The position numbers and the translations under genes were made by a program. A DNA stretch of 64,000 nucleotides from the NCBI RefSeq assembly GCF_019977295.1, contig NZ_AP024651.1, positions 2,232,001 through 2,296,000 of the forward strand, written 5' to 3'. This stretch comes from Arthrobacter sp. StoSoilB20. Its GTDB lineage: Bacteria; Actinomycetota; Actinomycetes; Actinomycetales; Micrococcaceae. Within the stretch, counting starts at the first letter, position 1. Each line of letters begins with the position of its first letter. Below, piece by piece: positions 45,146-54,516 of this stretch. The notes under the pieces were generated by a model. It did no database searches. It saw only the letters and a list, made by a program, of their open reading frames with translations, and was not told the DNA's origin.

Positions 45146-46612
45146 ATGACTTTAAAGCCCCACGAGCAAGAACTGATCAACCAGGTGCAAACCGGTCTCG
45201 GCATCGGAGGTACGTGGCAGCCCTCTTCGGCCGGTGCGACATTCGACGTGCAAGACCCGGCAACCGGGGAAGTCATCAAAACGATCGCCGATGCGACCGT
45301 CGACGATGCCCTTAGGGCGCTCGAAGCTGCCGTAACGGCGCAGGAGGCGTGGGCTGAGACCTCTCCGCGGGGACGCTCAAACATCCTGCGCCGAGCGTTC
45401 GACCTTCTCATGGATCGCGGCGAGGACTTTGCACTGCTCATTAGCATCGAAATGGGCAAGCCGATCTCCGAGGCCCGCGCTGAAGTGACCTATGGAGGCG
45501 AGTTCCTGCGCTGGTTCTCGGAGGAAGCCGTGCGCGTCCGCGGCGACTATCGTCCTACTCCTGAGGGTGCTGGCAACATCGTCGTGTCGCACCTTCCGGT
45601 CGGGCCCACCTATTTCATCACGCCGTGGAATTTCCCCTTGGCTATGGCAACCCGCAAGATTGCCCCAGCCTTGGCGGCCGGCTGCACGGTTGTCATCAAA
45701 CCCGCCGAACTGACTCCGCTGACGACCATCTTCTTGGTACAACTGCTCCAAGAAGCGGGCCTGCCGGCAGGAGTTGTAAATGTCGTTCCAACTACGTCGC
45801 CTGCGGACCAGTCCAGCGCGCTGTTGAGGGACGCCCGCCTCAAAAAGCTCAGCTTCACCGGTTCGACCCCTGTCGGTGTAAAGCTCCTTGAAGCCGCAGC
45901 CCAGAATGTCCTGCGAACTTCTATGGAGTTGGGGGGTAACGCACCGTTCATCGTCTTCGAGGATGCAGATTTGGATCGAGCCGTGGAGGGTGTCCTGCTG
46001 GCGAAGTTCCGAAATATCGGCCAGGCATGCACTGCGGCGAATCGCATCATTGTCCATGATTCGATCGCGGATGCTTTTGCTCAACGTGTGAGCGACCGGG
46101 TGGCCCAAATGAAGATCGGCAGGGGAGCTGAGGAAAGTACTGACATCGGCGCTTTGGTCGACGGCCGTGCGGTCGCAAAGGTTCAACGTCTGGTTGCTGA
46201 CGCCGTAGCGACCGGCGCAACGGTTCTCACTGGAGGTAAGTCCCTCGAAGGTCCCGGGAGCTACTTCGAGCCAACAGTTCTGGATCGGCTCAGTCCCAAC
46301 TCGGCTCTGATGTCCGAAGAGATCTTTGGACCGGTCCTTGGCATCATCCGATTCACTGATGAGGAGGAAGCAGTCAAAATCGCCAATGACACAGATTATG
46401 GGCTGGTCAGTTATGTGTTCACGGAGAACATTCATCGCGGCCAGCGCATGATTGAAAAGCTGCAGACGGGAATGATGGGCCTAAACACTGGTCTCATCTC
46501 CAACGCGGCAGCACCCTTTGGCGGTATTAAGCAGTCCGGTATCGGCCGGGAAGGCGGTTTTGAGGGCATCAGCGAGTTCCTCTCAACCAAATACACCCTT
46601 ATTCCCCGCTGA
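45146..46612 (+). CDS. gabD: Succinate-semialdehyde dehydrogenase
   Basis: The 488-residue ALDH has TPWNFPLAM, FTGSTPVGVKLL, general base Glu261 (MELGGNAP) and catalytic Cys295 (NIGQACTAANR), and ends FGGIKQSGIGREGG. These fit GabD-type enzymes, which oxidise succinate semialdehyde to succinate with NAD(P). It is 39 bases after the gabT-like gene, the normal GABA-shunt partner, so the pathway end product is probably succinate. A strong terminator follows at 46678. Confidence 0.88.
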   Translation: MTLKPHEQELINQVQTGLGIGGTWQPSSAGATFDVQDPATGEVIKTIADATVDDALRALEAAVTAQEAWAETSPRGRSNILRRAFDLLMDRGEDFALLISIEMGKPISEARAEVTYGGEFLRWFSEEAVRVRGDYRPTPEGAGNIVVSHLPVGPTYFITPWNFPLAMATRKIAPALAAGCTVVIKPAELTPLTTIFLVQLLQEAGLPAGVVNVVPTTSPADQSSALLRDARLKKLSFTGSTPVGVKLLEAAAQNVLRTSMELGGNAPFIVFEDADLDRAVEGVLLAKFRNIGQACTAANRIIVHDSIADAFAQRVSDRVAQMKIGRGAEESTDIGALVDGRAVAKVQRLVADAVATGATVLTGGKSLEGPGSYFEPTVLDRLSPNSALMSEEIFGPVLGIIRFTDEEEAVKIANDTDYGLVSYVFTENIHRGQRMIEKLQTGMMGLNTGLISNAAAPFGGIKQSGIGREGGFEGISEFLSTKYTLIPR

Positions 46613-46677
46613 TGGACGTCCCTGAACCGATCTCTCGGGGCTAGTCGATAGCCACTGAAACTGACTGAAAGCGATGG

Positions 46678-46706
46678 CCTTCACGTTCCGGGCTGGAACG
46701 TGAAGG
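46678..46706 (+). terminator. Terminator after gabD
   Basis: Perfect 12-base stem CCTTCACGTTCC/GGAACGTGAAGG with a 5-base loop, followed by TCCTCGCTTTT. It ends the rightward catabolic run. Confidence 0.85.
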
Positions 46707-46892
46707 TCCTCGCTTTTGCTCCCACCGTGCATGCCAAACGGTCTGCGCAGGAGCAGGATCACGATTGGACTTGCCTGGCGGTGCATCCGTCAGGAAAGTC
46801 GAGAATGCGAAGGTGATTTGATGAACCAATGGCCGGATGAGAATGGGCCTGTTGGAGGCTCGTTCTGAAGTTCTCGTTAGGGCAATAGCGCA

Positions 46893-47702
46893 CTAACTGG
46901 AATGTTGGTATTCGTTGTGCTTCAAGACTGCTTGCGTAAGGTGCTCAGCCAGAAGGCCGGGTGCTTCGCTGTGGGCCAGGTGACCCTGATTTGCCAGCCG
47001 AACCACCTCGGCTTGGGGGAGGGCCTGAGAGAAGGCGGTGAAAGCGACACCGTATGGCGGCTTCTCCTCGTTGCGTTCGCCAAGCATCAGGGTGACTGGA
47101 GCCGTGATTTCGCTGTATCGGGAAAGCGCTGCAACATGGTCATTTATAGCAGTCAGCTCATCAGCCAAGGGGTGAACAAGAATACGGAGGACAGGCCAAA
47201 TAGGGTCCGCGCGCAGCGCTGCCATATATTCGGCGGAGTAACCCGCCATGACCCGCTTGACCACCTCGACAGCGCTGTCCAGGTCGCCCCTCCCGAGAGC
47301 AAGACGTAGGGGCTCAAGGGCGTTCGATCCGAACGGGCTGGAGACGGGCTCATACGCGACGACAGAGCGCAGGTTGCGTCGCTCTGTCGCCGTTTCCAAA
47401 GCAATCAGTCCCCCATAGCTCCAGCCGAACAGGTGGATGTCCTCCTCGAGGGTGTCGAGGAGGTGGTGCAAATCGTCAATTTCAGTCCGGACCGAGTAGC
47501 CGCGACCTGTCGGGCCGCTAGGCAGCCGCCCGCGGCGGTTGATGACCATTATCGGGTTATTCAAATTCAATGCATCGGCGACAGGGCGCCAGGTATACGC
47601 ATCGGACATAACGCCTGGAACTATCACCACGGGCGGTCCGCTGCCTTCTCGTAGCTCGGCAGTCAAAATTGTTCCCTCGCGGTTGAATTTAAGTGTTCGC
47701 AT
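46893..47702 (-). CDS. Alpha/beta hydrolase
   Basis: The 269-residue protein has VVIVPGVMSD (oxyanion), the nucleophile motif GWSYGG, and a late His in ANQGHLAHSE. It overlaps the amidase stop by one base (TGATG), so the two are translated together. It presumably cleaves an ester or C-C/amide bond in the same pathway as the amidase. The substrate is unknown. Confidence 0.85.
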   Translation of the reverse strand: MRTLKFNREGTILTAELREGSGPPVVIVPGVMSDAYTWRPVADALNLNNPIMVINRRGRLPSGPTGRGYSVRTEIDDLHHLLDTLEEDIHLFGWSYGGLIALETATERRNLRSVVAYEPVSSPFGSNALEPLRLALGRGDLDSAVEVVKRVMAGYSAEYMAALRADPIWPVLRILVHPLADELTAINDHVAALSRYSEITAPVTLMLGERNEEKPPYGVAFTAFSQALPQAEVVRLANQGHLAHSEAPGLLAEHLTQAVLKHNEYQHSS

Positions 47703-49063
47703 CAGTTTCCTTTCATCGGGTGCTGGGTCTCTTCAATTTGCGCAGCCATCCTCAATAGTTGGGATTCGGCTCCGGGGGGACCTACCAGCTGTAGTCCAAT
47801 CGGTAGCCCCTCGGTCGTGCCCGCTGGAATGGAGATGGCCGGGAGCCCTAAAACGCTCCATGGGCTTGTAAGGGAGAGAAGAGCCTTCCGGGTCTCGACG
47901 CTGCTTCCGTTTATGATTTCCGTACGGCTGCTCAGCTTGGGAGGGGCCAGGGGTATCGTCGGAAGCGCCAGAAGCCCGTATCTTCTCAGTAGAGGCTGGA
48001 TACTTTGGCGGGCGCTGTGCCTAAGCTTAATCGCTTTAACGTACTCCCACCCAAGAATCTCTCCTCCGGAACGGAGCCTGGCGAGGACTTCGGGATCATA
48101 AAGTTCGGGCGCACCGGACACGAGCTCTGTGTGCTGAGCGTATGCCTCGCTGCCTTGAATGATCCTATATGTTTCCCTCAGATCACCAGCCTCCAGAACT
48201 TCGGCTTCACCTGTCAGGAAATTATCGATCATGTCGCGGACAGTGGAAGCGACCGAGGGTTGCGTCGGATATATCGAATTCGATTTGATCCATCCGATAC
48301 CACGGGGGAGAGCTACAGTCTGGGTGCCTCTCAATGCGGTCCACATCAGGAGACAGTCGGCCGCGGTGCGGGCCAGCAAGCCTATGGTGTCCAGAGTTGG
48401 TGACAAAGGCACCATCCCGCCGGTGGGCAAAGCTCCATGGGTGGGTTTGAGCCCTACAACGCCACAGCAAGCCGCCGGAATACGAGCGGATCCGCCGGTG
48501 TCGGTACCAAGCGCCAATGGGATGATGCCAGCGGCAACCGCGGCAGCCGACCCACTGCTCGAACCACCAGCCATATGGTCGGTATCGTGTGGGTTGCGCG
48601 TAGGACCGGTGGCAGAGCGATCTCCGGTAGGTCCGTTCGCAAATTCGTGGGTCGTGGTCTTCCCGATAATGATCGCCCCTGCCTGGACGAGCCGTTCAAC
48701 GCATTCGGCGTTCTCACTAGCAAGGTGGTCTTTTCGGTGGCGCGAACCTGCAGTTGTGGGCATTCCTCGAACATCGATGACGTCCTTAACAGCAACTGGA
48801 ATGCCGTGTAGCGGCCCCCGATCAATTCCCGAGGCCAGCTCAGTACGAGCCCTCGCCGCCGCCGCATAGGCGCCGTTCTCATCGAACGAGACGAACGCGT
48901 TGATCAAAGGCTGCCACCGGTGGGCCTCCTGCAATGCAATGTTTACAAGGTCCGCTGGCGTGATAAGCCCACTCCGCATCATGGCGGCGAGCTCGGCAAC
49001 ACCAACGCTGGCGAAAAACCCCGCACCAGAGGGCTTTTTCAGTTGTGCTTCGGGCGATCGCAT
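47702..49063 (-). CDS. Amidase (amidase-signature family)
   Basis: Start ATG 49063 is chosen because GAGGGACGT lies directly upstream; 48 further open codons upstream lie over the LacI operator. The 453-residue protein has the Ser-cisSer-Lys triad: Lys93 in AVKDVID, Ser in GGSSSGSAAA (168-170) and nucleophile Ser192 in GTDTGGSARIP. It hydrolyses an amide to acid and ammonia. It is divergent from the lacI-luxR genes, with the operator palindrome 49112-49125 in the 112-base gap. Confidence 0.88.
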   Translation of the reverse strand: MRSPEAQLKKPSGAGFFASVGVAELAAMMRSGLITPADLVNIALQEAHRWQPLINAFVSFDENGAYAAAARARTELASGIDRGPLHGIPVAVKDVIDVRGMPTTAGSRHRKDHLASENAECVERLVQAGAIIIGKTTTHEFANGPTGDRSATGPTRNPHDTDHMAGGSSSGSAAAVAAGIIPLALGTDTGGSARIPAACCGVVGLKPTHGALPTGGMVPLSPTLDTIGLLARTAADCLLMWTALRGTQTVALPRGIGWIKSNSIYPTQPSVASTVRDMIDNFLTGEAEVLEAGDLRETYRIIQGSEAYAQHTELVSGAPELYDPEVLARLRSGGEILGWEYVKAIKLRHSARQSIQPLLRRYGLLALPTIPLAPPKLSSRTEIINGSSVETRKALLSLTSPWSVLGLPAISIPAGTTEGLPIGLQLVGPPGAESQLLRMAAQIEETQHPMKGN

Positions 49064-49111
49064 ACGTCCCTCTTCGCAGTTGATGGTGGTGGTGAACTGC
49101 ATGTAACCATA

Positions 49112-49125
49112 CCCAAACGTTTGGG
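49112..49125. promoter_or_regulatory. LacI-type operator in the amidase/lacI gap
   Basis: CCCAAACGTTTGGG is a perfect 14-base palindrome with the central CG typical of LacI-family operators. A half-site CGTTTGG follows at 49131. It lies 49 bases from the amidase start and 51 from lacI, so one repressor could control both directions. Confidence 0.8.
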
Positions 49126-49175
49126 ACAATCGTTTGGTAAGATTTGTACTCAAACCTTCGAAGGAGTTTTCAACG

Positions 49176-50204
49176 ATGCCAGGTAGATATAAAAGCAGCT
49201 CGGTCACGCTGAAAACGATTGCGCAGGCGGCGGGGCTCGACGTCTCGACGGTGTCGAGGGTTCTCAGCGGATCTCCTGATGAGGTTTCGCGTGCGGCGTC
49301 ACCGGCTACGGCAGCAGCAGTGCGTGATTGGGCTCAACGGCTCGGTTATCAACCCAATCCACATGCAAAGAGCCTGAGAACGGCACGAAGCAATCTGATT
49401 GGAGTGCTGGTTCCCCGCTTGTCTGACATGGTGCTCGCCACTATCTATGAGGGGGTAGAGGACGCGGGTGCCCGCAATGGACTGGCCACGTTTGTAATGA
49501 ACACTTATGACCGCCCCGCCGAACAGCGCGCCAGGATTGATTTGGCTTTGTCCCGTCACGTCGATGGCCTCATACTCGGCGACGCGCACCGGGACGCTGT
49601 TGTGCTGGATGAAGTGGCGGCGCGCGGGGTGCCTTTCGTTCTCGTGAGCCGGTACGCGTCCAAGTATCCATCCGTGACATGTGATGACTATCTGGGAGGC
49701 AGCCTTGTTGCCGAGCACTTTCTGGACCTTGGGCACGTGAAGGTCGGCGTAGTCGCTGGCGAGTCTTTCGCCAGTACAGGCGTGGACCGGAGCAGTGGCT
49801 TTGTCGATACGTACCGGAAAGCGGGTATTGAAGTGTTAACAGTGAATTCCGCCTTTGATGCGAGAGGCGGCCATGAGGCAGCGGAATACCTCATCAAACA
49901 AGCCCCTGATTTGACAGCCATTTTTGCTGTCAATGACTTTGCCGCTATCGGTGTTCTGGGCGCAGTGCGCGATGCGGGACTGCGTCCCGGCAGGGACATC
50001 GCCGTGGCGGGCTACAACGACACTCAGCTCGCAGCCGAGTTGCCGTTGCCCTTGACCAGCGTGCGCTCACCACTGCATTCCATGGGTACCCGGGCGCTGG
50101 AGTTGCTCGTTTCAGTTCTTCGTGGACAGAATCCGTCTTCTGAGCGCTTGGCTCCGGAGTTGGTCATCCGGGAATCAACACTTCTTCATGTCAGGAATAG
50201 CTAA
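49176..50204 (+). CDS. LacI-family transcriptional regulator
   Basis: ATG 49176 has GAAGGAG upstream. The 342-residue product has the LacI DNA-binding domain (VTLKTIAQAAGLDVSTVSRV, LSGSPDEVS, with hinge YQPNPHAKSLRT), then a periplasmic-binding-protein-like effector domain (IGVLVPRLSDMVLATIYEGV). It likely represses itself and the divergent amidase/hydrolase genes through CCCAAACGTTTGGG. The luxR gene starts on the base after its stop. Confidence 0.92.
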   Translation: MPGRYKSSSVTLKTIAQAAGLDVSTVSRVLSGSPDEVSRAASPATAAAVRDWAQRLGYQPNPHAKSLRTARSNLIGVLVPRLSDMVLATIYEGVEDAGARNGLATFVMNTYDRPAEQRARIDLALSRHVDGLILGDAHRDAVVLDEVAARGVPFVLVSRYASKYPSVTCDDYLGGSLVAEHFLDLGHVKVGVVAGESFASTGVDRSSGFVDTYRKAGIEVLTVNSAFDARGGHEAAEYLIKQAPDLTAIFAVNDFAAIGVLGAVRDAGLRPGRDIAVAGYNDTQLAAELPLPLTSVRSPLHSMGTRALELLVSVLRGQNPSSERLAPELVIRESTLLHVRNS

Positions 50205-51230
50205 ATGCGCGCCTATCCCACATTAGAAGCTCCTACGGCTCCTATGGCAGCAACGCCGGTTGTCCTAGAGCGCGCAGAGCAAGTTACCAGGCTCCTTCGC
50301 GACTTGGTGAGGTGCGATGCTGTCTTGCTGTCGGCGTCGAATCCTTCCGGAGAACGACCCCAGCACCAGCAACTGGCCTCGGACGGCTATTCGGAGGACG
50401 CGGTTTCACAACTGCTCGAGAACTTCATCCCGGAAACCAAGAATCCAGGATTCGGAGTCGTGCGAAACCGAGTCCGTCAGGCTCTTCGATGGGCAGACCT
50501 CGATCGTGACTGGGACGTCCACTTTGCATTCACGTCCCTGGCCGAAGATTATCTTCGACCGGCAGGCTTTAACGAAGGCATATCTGCGAGCCTTTGGTTG
50601 CCCGGAGGGCACCACGTGGGAGCCATCCATATGAACTGGGGGACGGCGCGGTCTGCTACGGAAGAAACCAAGAGAATCGTCGAACAGTTCCTTCCGGTGC
50701 TTGCCTCCGCCTGTGACCCATCGCAACCGCACCGGGTCTTGGCCGAAGAATTGCATGGCGACGCAAACGTAGCGGTGATGGCTGCAGGTTTTGACCAAGC
50801 CATTGCTGGCCGTGAAGTAGGCATGACCCTGCGATCGGACGGACCCTTGTGGCCACTACTTCTGCCGCTCGCCCCCCGCGGAGACAACAGCTACATCTGG
50901 ATTGGAGATCAGGGGAGTTACCACAGAATCAGCATCACACGATGTATACAGAACGCCGCCCTTGTGGCGGAACGAGAAGTGTTACCGCCCTATGGGCTAA
51001 CTCCCAGAGAGCTTCAGATCGTCACACTTCTTGCTGATGGCATCAGCAACCCTGAGATAGCCGATCACCTGGTAGTTAGTCGGCGAACGGTCTCAACTCA
51101 CGTCGAACACATCCTTGCAAAGCTTCGGGTTTCATCCCGTGCTGAAGCGGCCGCTCTTGTTAGCCGCGAGGGACTGCGACTCATTCAAGAAGCCCCCAGG
51201 CGTTTGCCCGTCCCGTCTCAGAGAGCTTAG
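50205..51230 (+). CDS. LuxR-type helix-turn-helix regulator
   Basis: The 341-residue protein has a C-terminal LuxR/GerE domain (LTPRELQIVTLLADGISNPE, then ADHLVVSRRTVSTHVEHILA). The first 240 residues carry no receiver domain; a GAF-like or unknown ligand domain is possible (VHFAFTSLAEDYLRPAGFNE, IHMNWGTARSATEETK). Its ATG follows the lacI TAA with no gap, so translation is coupled. Two regulators of different classes in one operon is unusual. It probably controls the symporter genes that follow. Confidence 0.85.
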   Translation: MRAYPTLEAPTAPMAATPVVLERAEQVTRLLRDLVRCDAVLLSASNPSGERPQHQQLASDGYSEDAVSQLLENFIPETKNPGFGVVRNRVRQALRWADLDRDWDVHFAFTSLAEDYLRPAGFNEGISASLWLPGGHHVGAIHMNWGTARSATEETKRIVEQFLPVLASACDPSQPHRVLAEELHGDANVAVMAAGFDQAIAGREVGMTLRSDGPLWPLLLPLAPRGDNSYIWIGDQGSYHRISITRCIQNAALVAEREVLPPYGLTPRELQIVTLLADGISNPEIADHLVVSRRTVSTHVEHILAKLRVSSRAEAAALVSREGLRLIQEAPRRLPVPSQRA

Positions 51231-51282
51231 CCAAGGACGGTGACTCCTCCTCACGAGGAGAAGATACGTCAGGTGACCGATA

Positions 51283-51354
51283 TCACTTAGGATCAAGCTT
51301 CCTTAGGCTGGGATTTGTCAACGATGACACCCCCCAAAACATAGTCCTAAGTGA
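51283..51354 (+). promoter_or_regulatory. Inverted repeat overlapping the DUF3311 ribosome-binding site
   Basis: TCACTTAGGA (51283-51292) is the exact complement of TCCTAAGTGA (51345-51354). The right arm contains most of the GTGAGG Shine-Dalgarno of the gene starting at 51361. It may be an operator pair (spacing 52 bases) or an RNA stem that hides the ribosome-binding site. A smaller hairpin (CTCCTC-CTCAC-GAGGAG at 51244-51260) just before it may end luxR. Confidence 0.5.
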
Positions 51355-51360
51355 GGCATC

Positions 51361-51597
51361 ATGGAACGCGCAGAGATTCATCGGCGGTCCCTTACTAATT
51401 TTCTTTTCGGCACGCTGTTCACCCTGATTTTCGTGCTGGCCTTGGCACCACCGCTGTACATTGCACTTTCTGAAGAGCACGCACTGGTTGCCGGTGTCCC
51501 CGGCTCCATCTGGTATCTCCTCTTGGTTTCAGCCGCACCCATCTTGGTGGCTTACGGCCTCTGGCGCGTTGAGGGACGACGGGGGGAGTTGGACTGA
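51361..51597 (+). CDS. DUF3311 small membrane protein, symporter partner
   Basis: The 78-residue protein has two membrane helices (FLFGTLFTLIFVLALAPPLY and IWYLLLVSAAPILVAYGLW). Small proteins of this form lie directly before sodium:solute symporters in many Actinobacteria, here with the stop overlapping the next ATG (TGATG). It is presumably an accessory subunit of the transporter. Confidence 0.8.
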   Translation: MERAEIHRRSLTNFLFGTLFTLIFVLALAPPLYIALSEEHALVAGVPGSIWYLLLVSAAPILVAYGLWRVEGRRGELD

Positions 51598-53147
51598 TGC
51601 TTATCACTTTCGGCGTCCTCGCCGCGTTCTTTATGCTTATCGTCCTCGTGCTCCATAGGACCAAACATGGCCGCAGCGTCTCAAGCTTCAGCAGCTACGC
51701 GGTGGGCGAAAGATCGTTCTCCAGCTGGTTCGTGTCAATGGCTTACACGAATTCGTGGTGGCCCGGCTCCACGTTCACGGCGGTCTTCGGCTTTGCCGTC
51801 ATCAGTGGTGTCATTGGACTCTATTTCCTCGTCTACTCCACCTTGGGCGTTCTCGCCATGTACTTCATAGCTCGACCAGTGTGGAAATGGGGCAAACAGT
51901 TCGACCTGCGCACCCAGTCAGACCTGCTGTCGCTGCGCTATAACAGCCCTGGCCTGAAACTGCTTAGCAGCGCTATCAGCGTTGTCGCGCTACTTCCCTG
52001 GCTCATCCTCGGACTCATTGCCATGGGTGCGGTCATCCAATGGGCTTCACTGGGAAACCTCTCCTTCGAAGTCTCGATTCTGATCGGTATCGCAGTGCTC
52101 GTGATTCGCCAGTTCTGGACTGTGCAAATGGGCATGCGTGGACTGATCGTCACCGATATGGTTCAGGGGATCGTGGCATACATCGGTTCTGCCGTTCTGT
52201 GCTTGGGCCTGCTGATCTTCTACTTCGGCGGCTTCTCGAATCTTGAACAGCTCACCACCGCACAGCTAAGCCTTCCGGGTTACGGTTCAGAAAGCGGCGA
52301 ATGGTTCTATTTCGGAATTGTTGCTTCCGGGATCATCGGCAGCTTGTGCTGGCCCATGATTTTCACCCGGATCTATACAGCCGGCAGTGTTCGGGAAGTC
52401 AAGAAGGGCTCCCTCCAAGCCATGGTCATCGGGTTTGTTTTCTTTGTGTTGCTTATGGCTGTTGCGCTTTGCGCCGCGCCCATGTCTCTTGCGTCGACGG
52501 ATCCGTTGTCGGCATTCTTCGCCCTCACGCAAGACGCGGGCGGAACCTGGCTCCTTGCCTTTGCCCTGCTCATCGTTTTTGCGGCCAGCATGGGATTTGT
52601 TGACGGAGTCACACAATCTCTTGGAACGCAGGTCGCCAACGACATAGTCGGCGTGATTCGGCCTCTGAGCGATAAGCAGGAACTCTATCTGGCCAAAGGA
52701 TCCATGGCTGGCGCAGCCATCATTGCAGCAGTCATCGCAAATCAAATTTACGGGTGGTCAAACCTGGCCGGAGTGGCCCAGCTTGCCTACCAGGCGATCA
52801 TCCAGCTGGCTGTACCGATCTTCGGTGGACTGATCTGGCGCCGAGGTAACAAGGATGGAGCAATTGCTGGGCTTCTTATCGGCACAGTGATAGCCCTGGT
52901 GCTGACCATTCCGTACATGGACACGGGAGGCGCAGTTCCATGGCTCGGCGGGTTTGGAGCCGGCTTGGTCGGGTTGATCGTCAATCTAATTGTCTACGTC
53001 TTGGTCAGTTTCATCCGTAGAAGCAGCGACGCAGAGCTGGCGAGAGTAGACGGTCTCTTTCGTGCCGCCCGAGCCCGTGCAGAAGTGCTGGAGCACGCTT
53101 CTGTGTTAAAGGATGCGAAACCAGTACCCAGTCAAGAACCAGCATGA
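51597..53147 (+). CDS. Sodium:solute symporter family transporter
   Basis: The 516-residue protein has about 13 helices of the SSS type. The first helices include YAVGERSFSSWFVSMAYTNS and the family region RPVWKWGKQFDLRTQSDLLS, and later ADGVTQ-like VDGVTQSLGTQVANDIVGVI. SSS proteins take up sugars, amino acids, short acids or pantothenate with Na+. It is coupled to the small DUF3311 gene and followed by a hydrolase (coupled if its start is 53144) and a cyclase-family enzyme, so it likely imports their substrate. Confidence 0.88.
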   Translation: MLITFGVLAAFFMLIVLVLHRTKHGRSVSSFSSYAVGERSFSSWFVSMAYTNSWWPGSTFTAVFGFAVISGVIGLYFLVYSTLGVLAMYFIARPVWKWGKQFDLRTQSDLLSLRYNSPGLKLLSSAISVVALLPWLILGLIAMGAVIQWASLGNLSFEVSILIGIAVLVIRQFWTVQMGMRGLIVTDMVQGIVAYIGSAVLCLGLLIFYFGGFSNLEQLTTAQLSLPGYGSESGEWFYFGIVASGIIGSLCWPMIFTRIYTAGSVREVKKGSLQAMVIGFVFFVLLMAVALCAAPMSLASTDPLSAFFALTQDAGGTWLLAFALLIVFAASMGFVDGVTQSLGTQVANDIVGVIRPLSDKQELYLAKGSMAGAAIIAAVIANQIYGWSNLAGVAQLAYQAIIQLAVPIFGGLIWRRGNKDGAIAGLLIGTVIALVLTIPYMDTGGAVPWLGGFGAGLVGLIVNLIVYVLVSFIRRSSDAELARVDGLFRAARARAEVLEHASVLKDAKPVPSQEPA

Positions 53148-53218
53148 CCTCCCGTGTAAGGCTCGAGGAACTGCCTCTGGCCAACGGGTCTGACAATAGG
53201 AAAGAAAGTAATACGCAC

Positions 53219-54106
53219 ATGAGCAAGATCGAACAGACCGTAAGCATCCCGCACCTTGGCGGATCAGTGGTTGGATACACGCTGAGCGGTCAATACAACC
53301 CGGATCTCCCCACATTGGTGCTGATCAATTCCTACACCACATCGGCAGAACTCTATAGGCCCCAGTTCGCCAACACCGCCCTGACATCGGCCGTAAACCT
53401 TCTTGCACTTGAACCGTACGGTCACGGCCGTACAAGAGCGGCCTACCAGCACTTCACGTACTGGGACAGCGCCGTCGCCAACCTGCAGGTCCTTGCCGCT
53501 TTGGGTATCGACCAGGCCTTTGTACTGGGGACCTCACAGGGAGGGTGGATAGCGGCGCGCATGGCGTTGTTGGCGCCGGAAGTAGTCCGGGGAATCATTC
53601 CGCTTGGTTCGTCCATGGATTCGGAGACCCTCCAGAGCCGGCAGCTCGGATGTTGGGATGCCCTAGAATTCTGTACGCCTTTCATTGAAGCCTTCGCAGA
53701 TCCGGTATCGGACGAATGGGTGGTACCGGAGCAGTTTGTCGACGACACCTTTGACGCGGCTCTGGGCGGACTCTCACCTGACGAACGCGAATTCTGGCTA
53801 GCTACCTACCGCACCAACTACTCCGGAGACGGCGGTCGCCGACGGCTGTTGCTCAGCACCATTAACCTCAGGGACCGCGACGGGCTTCATGGACGACTGC
53901 ACGACATTACCTCACCTGTGCTGTGGCTGCACGGCTCAGAGGACAAGGTCTATTCCGTGGCCAACGCAGAAAAAGAAATACTCATGTTCACTGGTGCGAC
54001 GGAGGTCCGTCTGGAGGTCATCGAAGGCGGCCATCACTTCCTGAGTGCTTCAAAGCCCGCAGAGGTTGACTCGGCAGTTCTTGAGTTCATCAAAAGCTGG
54101 TCCTAA
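53219..54106 (+). CDS. Alpha/beta hydrolase
   Basis: Start ATG 53219 gives 295 residues; ATG 53144 overlaps the symporter stop (ATGA) but adds an unlikely polar N-terminus. The sequence has LVLINSYTTSAEL (oxyanion region), LGTSQGGW (nucleophile Ser), HGSEDKVYSV (acid) and EGGHHFLSAS (His). It resembles 3-oxoadipate enol-lactonase-type and related hydrolases. It is followed by a strong terminator at 54109, so it is the last gene of the luxR-symporter run. Confidence 0.85.
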   Translation: MSKIEQTVSIPHLGGSVVGYTLSGQYNPDLPTLVLINSYTTSAELYRPQFANTALTSAVNLLALEPYGHGRTRAAYQHFTYWDSAVANLQVLAALGIDQAFVLGTSQGGWIAARMALLAPEVVRGIIPLGSSMDSETLQSRQLGCWDALEFCTPFIEAFADPVSDEWVVPEQFVDDTFDAALGGLSPDEREFWLATYRTNYSGDGGRRRLLLSTINLRDRDGLHGRLHDITSPVLWLHGSEDKVYSVANAEKEILMFTGATEVRLEVIEGGHHFLSASKPAEVDSAVLEFIKSWS

Positions 54107-54108
54107 AC

Positions 54109-54147
54109 ACATCAGTGGGCCAGGCCATGGCGCCTGCCCACTGATGT
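54109..54147 (+). terminator. Terminator after the hydrolase gene
   Basis: Perfect 12-base stem ACATCAGTGGGC/GCCCACTGATGT with a 15-base loop, three bases past the stop, followed by AATTTGCTC. Confidence 0.85.
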
Positions 54148-54252
54148 AATTTGCTCAAAGGGATGGCCGTTAGGCAGCTTCAATCCTGACTGTGCAGTAC
54201 GAATTGGCAGTCGGAGGAGCCAGCGGCCGCCACGGAAATCGGATCGAAGTTC

Positions 54253-54516
54253 ATGGAAACCAACATTAAAATCCCGGATGTGCACTCAACGGGGGACTAC
54301 CACGTTTGCAAATTGGGCTATGACGATTGGGTGCATCTCAACGAGGGGGACAGGGTGCTCGTCCAAGTCCCTGGGTTTCCGCTCCAAAACGCCACCGTCG
54401 ACGATATAGGTGATGATGCCTCCTATTTCTGGTTATGGATCGACGGGTACGGCCGCAAGATGACCTTTGATGGCGACAGCTCATCGATTTTCAAGTTGAC
54501 TGAATCGCCCCGGTAA
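54253..54516 (+). CDS. Small conserved-looking protein, 87 residues
   Basis: ATG 54253; a weak GGATCGAAGTTC lies upstream. The product has no membrane segment. It aligns with the 70-residue protein at 18388 over about 60 residues (DWVHLNEGDRVLV, an acidic middle, WLWIDGYGRKMTF, GDSSSIFKLT), hence it is real coding sequence and not a chance frame. A beta-rich SH3-like fold is suggested by alternating hydrophobic residues and G-D turns, with no further evidence. Both copies lie next to catabolic genes. Confidence 0.7.
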   Translation: METNIKIPDVHSTGDYHVCKLGYDDWVHLNEGDRVLVQVPGFPLQNATVDDIGDDASYFWLWIDGYGRKMTFDGDSSSIFKLTESPR

